The notes below the pieces were generated by a model that was given only the letters and a program-made list of their open reading frames with translations, was not told where the DNA came from and ran no database searches. A DNA stretch of 64,000 nucleotides from Halomonas sp. LBP4 (lineage in GTDB: Bacteria; Pseudomonadota; Gammaproteobacteria; Pseudomonadales; Halomonadaceae). A program made the translations under genes and the position numbers. Positions within the stretch are counted from its first letter, which is position 1; every line of letters begins with the position of its first letter. The DNA lies in NCBI RefSeq assembly GCF_003202205.1, contig NZ_PDOG01000001.1, positions 696,358 through 760,357 of the forward strand, given 5' to 3'. Shown one piece after another: positions 55,952 through 64,000 of this stretch.

Positions 55952-56063
55952 GCGGCTTTTCCGGGGACAGGCCTGCGCGGAGGCGCTGTGAACCCCTCCC
56001 TGGGCGCTACCTTTTCCTTCCCTGGAAAAGGACCTCCGCTTCGACCTGTCCCCGGCGCCGCCT
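55952..56063. repeat. 112-bp imperfect-palindrome element, copy C
   Basis: Third copy, same orientation and length. Inner-hairpin pairs 60/79 (C-G; A-T in copy A) and 64/75 (T-A; G-C in A and B) are changed in compensating fashion. It sits 19 bp downstream of the parC stop and before serB. Confidence 0.92.
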
Positions 56064-56082
56064 ACATGGCTGCTGCCATTCT

Positions 56083-58344
56083 TCAAACTTCCGGCATCAA
56101 GCTTTCCAGCCGGTCGACCTTCTGCAGGCCACGGGGCAGCTTGCTGCCGCGCCGGCCGCGCTCGCCACGATAGTAATCCAGATCGGCGGCCTTGAGGGTC
56201 AGGTGACGCTTGCCGGCATGCACCACCAGCGCGCTCCCGGCGGGCAGCACCACCAGGTCGCGCACGAACTCCTCGCGCCGGGCGGCTCGCGCGCCCGGGA
56301 TGTCGATCATCTTGTTGCCCTTGCCCTTGGCCATCTCGGGCAGCTGCTCGAGGGGGAAGACCAGCAGCCGCCCCTCGTTGGAGACCGCGGCCACGCTGGC
56401 GCCCTCCTCGTCGGGCACCGCGCAGGGGGGCAGCACGTTGCAGCCCTTGGGCACGCTGAGCACCCCCTTGCCCGACTTGTTCTTGCCGACCAGCTCCTCG
56501 AGGCGGGCCACGAAGCCGTAGCCGCCGTCGGAGGCGAGCAGGAAGCGCGCCGTGGGCGGCGCCAGCATCAGCCCCGCCATGTGCGCCCCGGCCACCACGT
56601 TGACCCGGCTGGTGACCGGCTCGCCCTGGCCGCGGGCGCTGGGCAGGTTGTGGGCGGCCAGGGTATAGGCACGGCCGGTGTCGTCGAGCAGCACCAGCGG
56701 CTGGTTGGTCTTGCCCCGGGCCGCCAGGGCGAAGCGGTCGCCGGCCTTGTAGGAGAGCCCGACGGGGTCGATCTCGTGACCCTTGGCACTGCGGATCCAG
56801 CCCTTCTCGGAGAGCACCACGGTGACGGGGTCGGCGCCGACCAGCTCGACCTCGGAGAGCGCCCGGGCCTCCTCGCGCTCGACGAGGGGCGAACGGCGGG
56901 CGTCGCCGTACTCCTTGCCGGCGGTGCGCAGCTCCTCCTCGATCAGGTCGGTGAGCCTGGCCTCGCTGCCGAGCAGCGCCTCGAGGTGCTGGCGTTCGGC
57001 CTCGAGCTCGTCCTGCTCGCCGCGAATCTTCATCTCCTCGAGCTTGGCCAGGTGGCGCAGGCGCAACTCGAGGATCGCCTCGGCCTGGCGGTCGCTGAGC
57101 CCGAAGGCCGCCATCAGCGCGGGCTTGGGCTCGTCCTCCTCGCGGATGATGCGGATCACCTCGTCGATGTTGAGGTAGGCGATCAGCAGGCCCTCGAGGA
57201 TATGCAGGCGGTCCTGCACCTTGCCCAGGCGATGTTCGAGGCGCCGGCGCACGGTGGTGCGGCGGAAGCGCAGCCATTCGCCGAGCAGGTCGGGCAGCGA
57301 CAGCACCCGCGGGCGGCCGTCGAGGGCGATCACGTTCATGTTGACGCGGATGTTCTTCTCGAGATCGGTGGTGGCGAACAGGTGCGCCATCAGCGCCTCG
57401 ATATCGACCCGGTTAGAACGCGGCTCGATCACCAGCCGGGTCGGCTCCTCGTGGGTCGACTCGTCGCGCAGGTCGGCCACCATGGGCAGCTTCTTGGCCT
57501 GCATCTGGGCGGCGATCTGCTCGAGCACCTTGGCGCCGCTGACCTGGTAGGGCAGCGCGGTGATCACCACGCTACCCTCCTCGCGCATGTAGCGGGCGCG
57601 CAGCTTCACCGAGCCGCGGCCGCTCTCGTAGAGCTTTCGCAGGTCGGCCCGCGGGGTGATGATCTCGGCTTCGGTGGGAAAGTCCGGCGCCGGCAGGTAC
57701 TGGCCGAGATCCGCCGTGGTCGCCTCGGGGTGGCGCAGCAAGTGACAGGTGGCCTCGACCACCTCGTTCACGTTATGCGGCGGGATATCGGTGGCCATGC
57801 CCACGGCGATGCCGGTGCCGCCGTTGAGCAGCACATGGGGCAGCCGTGCCGGCAGCACCACCGGCTCGTTCATGGTGCCGTCGAAGTTGGGGGTCCAGTC
57901 GACGGTGCCCTGGCCGAGTTCCGAGAGCAGCACCTCGGCGAACTTCGACAGCCGTGCCTCGGTGTAGCGCATGGCGGCGAACGACTTGGGATCGTCGGGG
58001 CTGCCCCAGTTGCCCTGGCCGTCGACCAGCGGGTAGCGGTAGCTGAACGGCTGGGCCATCAGCACCATGGCCTCGTAGCAGGCGCTGTCGCCGTGGGGGT
58101 GGAACTTGCCGAGCACGTCGCCGACGGTACGCGCCGACTTCTTGTACTTGGCGCTGGCGGAGAGTGCCAGTTCGCGCATGGCGTAGACGATGCGCCGTTG
58201 CACCGGCTTCATGCCGTCGCCGATGTGCGGCAGCGCCCGGTCGAGGATGACGTACATCGAGTAGTCGAGGTACGCCTTCTCGGTGTACTCGCGCAGCGAG
58301 AGGCGCTCGACATCGCCCTCCGCCACCTGGATATCCATGGTCAT
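56083..58344 (-). CDS. parC: DNA topoisomerase IV subunit A
   Basis: Breakage-reunion subunit that decatenates replicated chromosomes. The 753 residues start [20 protein letters not shown] after AAAGGGG. The active-site Tyr is in [10 protein letters not shown]. The quinolone-resistance region reads [13 protein letters not shown], with wild-type Ser and Glu. The C-terminal part carries degenerate GyrA-like beta-pinwheel blades. It is 282 bp downstream of parE, a gap filled with REP-like units. Confidence 0.97.
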   Translation of the reverse strand: MTMDIQVAEGDVERLSLREYTEKAYLDYSMYVILDRALPHIGDGMKPVQRRIVYAMRELALSASAKYKKSARTVGDVLGKFHPHGDSACYEAMVLMAQPFSYRYPLVDGQGNWGSPDDPKSFAAMRYTEARLSKFAEVLLSELGQGTVDWTPNFDGTMNEPVVLPARLPHVLLNGGTGIAVGMATDIPPHNVNEVVEATCHLLRHPEATTADLGQYLPAPDFPTEAEIITPRADLRKLYESGRGSVKLRARYMREEGSVVITALPYQVSGAKVLEQIAAQMQAKKLPMVADLRDESTHEEPTRLVIEPRSNRVDIEALMAHLFATTDLEKNIRVNMNVIALDGRPRVLSLPDLLGEWLRFRRTTVRRRLEHRLGKVQDRLHILEGLLIAYLNIDEVIRIIREEDEPKPALMAAFGLSDRQAEAILELRLRHLAKLEEMKIRGEQDELEAERQHLEALLGSEARLTDLIEEELRTAGKEYGDARRSPLVEREEARALSEVELVGADPVTVVLSEKGWIRSAKGHEIDPVGLSYKAGDRFALAARGKTNQPLVLLDDTGRAYTLAAHNLPSARGQGEPVTSRVNVVAGAHMAGLMLAPPTARFLLASDGGYGFVARLEELVGKNKSGKGVLSVPKGCNVLPPCAVPDEEGASVAAVSNEGRLLVFPLEQLPEMAKGKGNKMIDIPGARAARREEFVRDLVVLPAGSALVVHAGKRHLTLKAADLDYYRGERGRRGSKLPRGLQKVDRLESLMPEV

Positions 58345-58421
58345 CGATTGACCCCTTTCATGATTTCATGGCCGTTGCCGTGCAGCACCAGAGCCCATTC
58401 GATCCAGCCGCCGAGGCCGCG

Positions 58422-58595
58422 CCCTTGGGGTCAGACCCCGGCAGGGGGCGAATCCGCTTGGTGCTGCTGCGGTACTGGCCTTCCCATGTCGGCGGCATGG
58501 CCCCTTTGGGGTCAGACCCCGGCCAAGACCATCCAGCCCGTCATGGTGCACGTTGCTAGCGGAATATCCCTCCGCCGGGGTCTGACCCCAAAGGG
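58422..58595. repeat. REP-like cluster, three units with GGGGTCAGACCCC core
   Basis: Two direct units (58422-58442, 58501-58523) and one inverted (58574-58595). The outer flank GGCCATGCCGCCGACAT and the stretch GAATCCGCT are shared with the pair at 37813-37905, so the repeat is longer than its palindromic core. Located between parE and parC. Confidence 0.85.
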
Positions 58596-58626
58596 AACGC
58601 CAGCGCTGGCGACCAACCGCTCGGCG

Positions 58627-61142
<2,516 letters not shown>

Positions 61143-61170
61143 ACCCCAACCCCTGTACAAACAGCCAGCC

Positions 61171-62856
61171 TCATCGCAAACCGGTCTCCGCCGCCCGCTC
61201 GGCCTGCCACACGGCCTCGATCAGCGCGCGGGTGGAGTCATCCATGGCCTCGAGGCCCTGATGGCTCTCCAGGATGCGCTGGGTCTCGCCGGCGATCTTC
61301 TTGCCCAGCTCCACCCCCCACTGGTCGAAGGGGTTGATCTCCCAGATGGTGGCCTGGACGAACACCTTGTGCTCGTAGAGGGCGATCAGCGCCCCCAGCG
61401 TCGCCGGCGTCAGCCGCTCGAGCAGCACCGTGGTGGACGGCTGGTTGCCACGGTAGCGCTTGTGGCCGGGACGCGGGCCGTCGTCCTCGACGGCGTCGTC
61501 GCCGAGCATCAGCACCCGCGACTGGGCGAAGCAGTTGGCCAGGGTCAGGCGGTGCTGGCTCATCAGGTGATCGCGGGTCGCCTCGTCGGTCACGTCGTCA
61601 TAGCGCACCAGGGGCGCGATGAAGTCGCACTCCACCGCCTGGGTGCCCTGGTGCAGCAACTGGTAGAAGGCGTGCTGGGCGTTGGGCCCGAGCTGGCCCC
61701 ACAGCACCGGGCAGGTAGAGTAACCCACCTCACGACCGTCGTGGGTCACCGACTTGCCATTGGACTCCATCTCGAGCTGCTCGAGATAGGCGGCGAAGTA
61801 CTCCAGGCGGCCGTCATAGGGCAGGATCGAGTGGGCGCGGATGTCCAGGAAGTTGACGTTCCAGATCCCCGCCAGGGCCAGCAGCACCGGCAGGTTGTCG
61901 GCAAGCTCCGCCTCGCGGAAGTGGCGGTCCATGGCGTGGGCCCCGGCGAGCAGCTCGCGGAAGTTGCCCATGCCGACCACCAGGGCGATGGGCAGGCCGA
62001 TGCCGCCCCACAGCGAGTAGCGCCCGCCGACCCACTCCCAGAACTCCAGCTGGTGATCCGGCGCGATGCCCCAGTCGTTCATCTTCTCGGGGCTCGCCGA
62101 GACGCCGATGAAGTGCTGGCGCATCACCAGGCCATCGTCGACGCCTTCCTCCTGGCCCAGCCGCGACATCAGCCAGTCCCGGGCGGTACGGGCATTGGAG
62201 AGGGTATCGATGGTGGTGAACGACTTGGACGAGAGCACGAACAGCGTGGTCTCGGGGTTGAGTCGCGAGAGGTAGTCGGCCAGCTGGGAGCCGTCCATGG
62301 TCGAGGCGAAGTGCACCTCGATGCGGTGCACGCCCTCCGGGCGGTAGTCGGCCAGGGCGTGGGTCACCATCAGGGGGCCGAGGTCGGAGCCGCCGACCCC
62401 CAGGTTGACCACATTGCGAATCGCCTTGCCGGTGGCACCGCGCCACTGGCCGGCATGGAAACGCTCGACCATGGTGGCCATGCGATCCAGCGTCGCGTGC
62501 ACGCCGGGTACCAGGTCCTCGCCCTCCACCACCAGCAAGGCATCCGCCGGCAGGCGCAGGGCGGTATGCAGCGCCGGGCGATCCTCGCTCACATTGACCC
62601 GCTCGCCGTCGAGCAGGGCGCGGCTCGCCTCGGGCAGGCCGGCCTCCCGGGCCAGGTCCAGCAGCAGGGCGAAGGTCTCGTCGGACCAGCGCTGCTTGGA
62701 GAGGTCCAGGGTCAGCCCCGCCGCGTGGCGGGTGTAGGCCGCATGGCGGCCGGTCGCAGCGGCGAAGAGGTCACGCAGGTGCACGCCGCGCATGGTCTCG
62801 GCGTGGGTGGCCAGGGCGCGCCAGGCCCCGCGCTGGTCGATCGGGAGTTGGGTCAT
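61171..62856 (-). CDS. pgi: Glucose-6-phosphate isomerase
   Basis: Interconverts glucose-6-phosphate and fructose-6-phosphate. The 561 residues start MTQLPIDQRGAWRALATHAE after AGGAGGAAACC; longer in-frame extensions upstream have no such site. Motifs: NLGVGGSDLGPLMV, FVLSSKSFTTIDTLSNA, VGGRYSLWGGIGLPIAL and the C-terminal QWGVELGKKIA. Full length. Sits 28 bp upstream of the esterase gene and is divergent from cmoA. Confidence 0.97.
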   Translation of the reverse strand: MTQLPIDQRGAWRALATHAETMRGVHLRDLFAAATGRHAAYTRHAAGLTLDLSKQRWSDETFALLLDLAREAGLPEASRALLDGERVNVSEDRPALHTALRLPADALLVVEGEDLVPGVHATLDRMATMVERFHAGQWRGATGKAIRNVVNLGVGGSDLGPLMVTHALADYRPEGVHRIEVHFASTMDGSQLADYLSRLNPETTLFVLSSKSFTTIDTLSNARTARDWLMSRLGQEEGVDDGLVMRQHFIGVSASPEKMNDWGIAPDHQLEFWEWVGGRYSLWGGIGLPIALVVGMGNFRELLAGAHAMDRHFREAELADNLPVLLALAGIWNVNFLDIRAHSILPYDGRLEYFAAYLEQLEMESNGKSVTHDGREVGYSTCPVLWGQLGPNAQHAFYQLLHQGTQAVECDFIAPLVRYDDVTDEATRDHLMSQHRLTLANCFAQSRVLMLGDDAVEDDGPRPGHKRYRGNQPSTTVLLERLTPATLGALIALYEHKVFVQATIWEINPFDQWGVELGKKIAGETQRILESHQGLEAMDDSTRALIEAVWQAERAAETGLR

Positions 62857-62942
62857 GGTTTCCTCCTGACATCCTGTCGTGCAGCCGGGGCGAGGGAGAC
62901 GTAGAATGGGCGTCCATTTCCGCACGATTTCCGGCTCGGCCC

Positions 62943-63701
62943 ATGAGTGACGCATCTTACCGTGACGCGATCTTTTCGACACCCCTCGATCGGATGGCGC
63001 GCTTCTCCTTCGACGAGCAGGTCGTCGCCTGCTTTCCCGACATGATCCGCCGCTCGGTCCCGGGCTACGGCCAGATACTCGGCATGCTGGGGCTGATCGC
63101 CCGGCGCCACCTGCGCCACGGCGCCCACGTCTACGACCTGGGCTGCTCGCTGGGGGCCGCCGGCCTGGCACTGGCCGGGACGCTGCCGCCGGCCGCCTTC
63201 CGCTATACCGGCGTGGACCTCTCGCCGGCCATGGTGGCCCGGGCCCGGGAGACCCTGGCCGCGGAGTGCCCGGAGCACGCCGTCGAGATCGTCGAGGGCG
63301 ACATCCGCGAGCTCGACTACCGCCCCTCGGGGATGATCGTGCTCGACTTCACCCTGCAGTTCCTCGCCCCCGAGGATCGCGATGCGGTGATCGACAAGCT
63401 CTTCGCCGCCCTGGAGCCCGGCGGCGTGCTGGTGCTCTCGGAGAAGATCGTGGCCGAAGATGAACAGGACAATGCCTGGCTGGTGGAGCGCTACCACGAC
63501 TTCAAGCGCGCCAACGGCTACAGCGAGCTGGAGATCAGCCAGAAGCGCACGGCGCTCGAGAACGTCCTGGTGCCCGACACCCTGGCCGCCCACCACGAGC
63601 GCCTGGCGCGGGCCGGTTTCCCCCGCTCGCAGACCTGGTTCCAGTTCCTGAACTTCGCCTCCTTGATCGCCTTCAAGGACGCCCGGTACGGGGAGACCTG
63701 A
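62943..63701 (+). CDS. cmoA: Carboxy-S-adenosyl-L-methionine synthase
   Basis: Makes carboxy-SAM from SAM and prephenate, used by CmoB on wobble U34 of tRNA. The 252 residues start MSDASYRDAIFSTPLDRMAR. Class I methyltransferase motifs: VYDLGCSLGAAGLALA (SAM loop), YTGVDLSPAMVARAR, and IVLDFTLQFLAPEDR. The length matches E. coli CmoA (247). The cmoB start follows directly. Confidence 0.96.
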   Translation: MSDASYRDAIFSTPLDRMARFSFDEQVVACFPDMIRRSVPGYGQILGMLGLIARRHLRHGAHVYDLGCSLGAAGLALAGTLPPAAFRYTGVDLSPAMVARARETLAAECPEHAVEIVEGDIRELDYRPSGMIVLDFTLQFLAPEDRDAVIDKLFAALEPGGVLVLSEKIVAEDEQDNAWLVERYHDFKRANGYSELEISQKRTALENVLVPDTLAAHHERLARAGFPRSQTWFQFLNFASLIAFKDARYGET

Positions 63702-63702
63702 C

Positions 63703-64000
63703 GTGCCCATTCCCGCCGAGCACCGCGAGCTCTACCAGGCCTTCCTCGACCAGGGGCTCGACACCTGGCTGGCCCGGCTGCCCGACCAGCTCGCCCGCGG
63801 GCTGGACCGAAGCCGCTACGGCGACCTGCCGGCCTGGGAGAAGGCGGTGGCCAAGCTGCCCGCCCTCCCCGAGGCCCGCGAGGTGTCCCTGGACGGCGAT
63901 ACCGTCAGCGTCGACCTGGCGCTGACCGACAGCCAGCGCCGCCGGTGCGAGAACCTGCTGCGCAAGCTCGCGCCCTGGCGCAAGGGGCCCTACCGCCTGG
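63703..64000 (+). CDS. cmoB: tRNA U34 carboxymethyltransferase (partial, C-terminus off the window)
   Basis: Transfers the carboxymethyl group from carboxy-SAM to 5-hydroxyuridine 34, giving cmo5U. Ninety-nine codons are visible, starting at GTG one base after the cmoA TGA (MPIPAEHRELYQAFLDQGLD). The N-terminal CmoB pattern ends with LLRKLAPWRKGPYRL just before the edge. The family is about 320-330 residues. Confidence 0.93.
   Translation, partial: MPIPAEHRELYQAFLDQGLDTWLARLPDQLARGLDRSRYGDLPAWEKAVAKLPALPEAREVSLDGDTVSVDLALTDSQRRRCENLLRKLAPWRKGPYRL

Overview
The window is GC-rich, densely packed bacterial chromosome from a gammaproteobacterium, most likely a Halomonas-like member of the Halomonadaceae. 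This rests on the conserved gammaproteobacterial gene order nnr-tsaE-amiB-mutL-miaA-hfq-hflX-hflK-hflC-(hisZ)-purA, the orn/rsgA and psd/epmA/efp/epmB neighbourhoods, very high GC3, and acidic secreted proteins. The genus is an inference; no rRNA or tRNA gene is present. I see no phage, IS element, CRISPR array or plasmid gene.

Layout. 1-2590: pntAB transhydrogenase (pntB runs off the left edge). 2842-5275: htpG behind a sigma32-type promoter, then a DUF1232 protein. 5437-12812: slt, a LysE exporter, cspA, an acidic lipoprotein with an internal duplication, a VOC protein, lemA, a Kef-type antiporter and a small membrane protein. 12909-19607: pepN, a DUF454 protein, hsp20 (sigma32-type promoter), yajQ, and a divergent GNAT / RimK-like pair. 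19998-29880: a six-gene exopolysaccharide operon. 29986-43538: purA, hisZ, hflC, hflK, hflX, hfq, miaA, mutL, amiB, tsaE and nnr, all on the minus strand. 43674-51500: queG, orn, rsgA, a rhodanese, psd, epmA, efp and epmB. 51611-58344: leuA with a Leu-rich leader peptide and attenuator, a bacterial sodium channel, serB and parC. 58627-64000: parE, a YqiA-like esterase, pgi, cmoA and the start of cmoB.

The most unusual locus is 19998-29880: UDP-glucose dehydrogenase, an Alg8-like synthase with an extra periplasmic domain, an Alg44-like PilZ membrane-fusion protein, a secreted PL14-type lyase, a secreted AlgL/PL5-type lyase and a double-length AlgK-like Sel1 lipoprotein. It has the logic of the alginate machine (c-di-GMP-gated synthase, periplasmic lyase, TPR scaffold) but makes UDP-glucuronate instead of GDP-mannuronate and lacks the epimerase, acetylation genes and AlgE porin. 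I infer a secreted polyuronate that is not alginate, possibly a glucuronan. A sigma54-like -24/-12 element and a perfect 20-bp palindrome about 140 bp further upstream precede it.

Between genes there are three repeat families: a 112-bp imperfect palindrome in three equal-length copies with compensatory base changes; arrays with a 7-bp period at gene ends; and REP-like elements with a GGGGTCAGACCCC core, found between mutL and miaA and between parE and parC.
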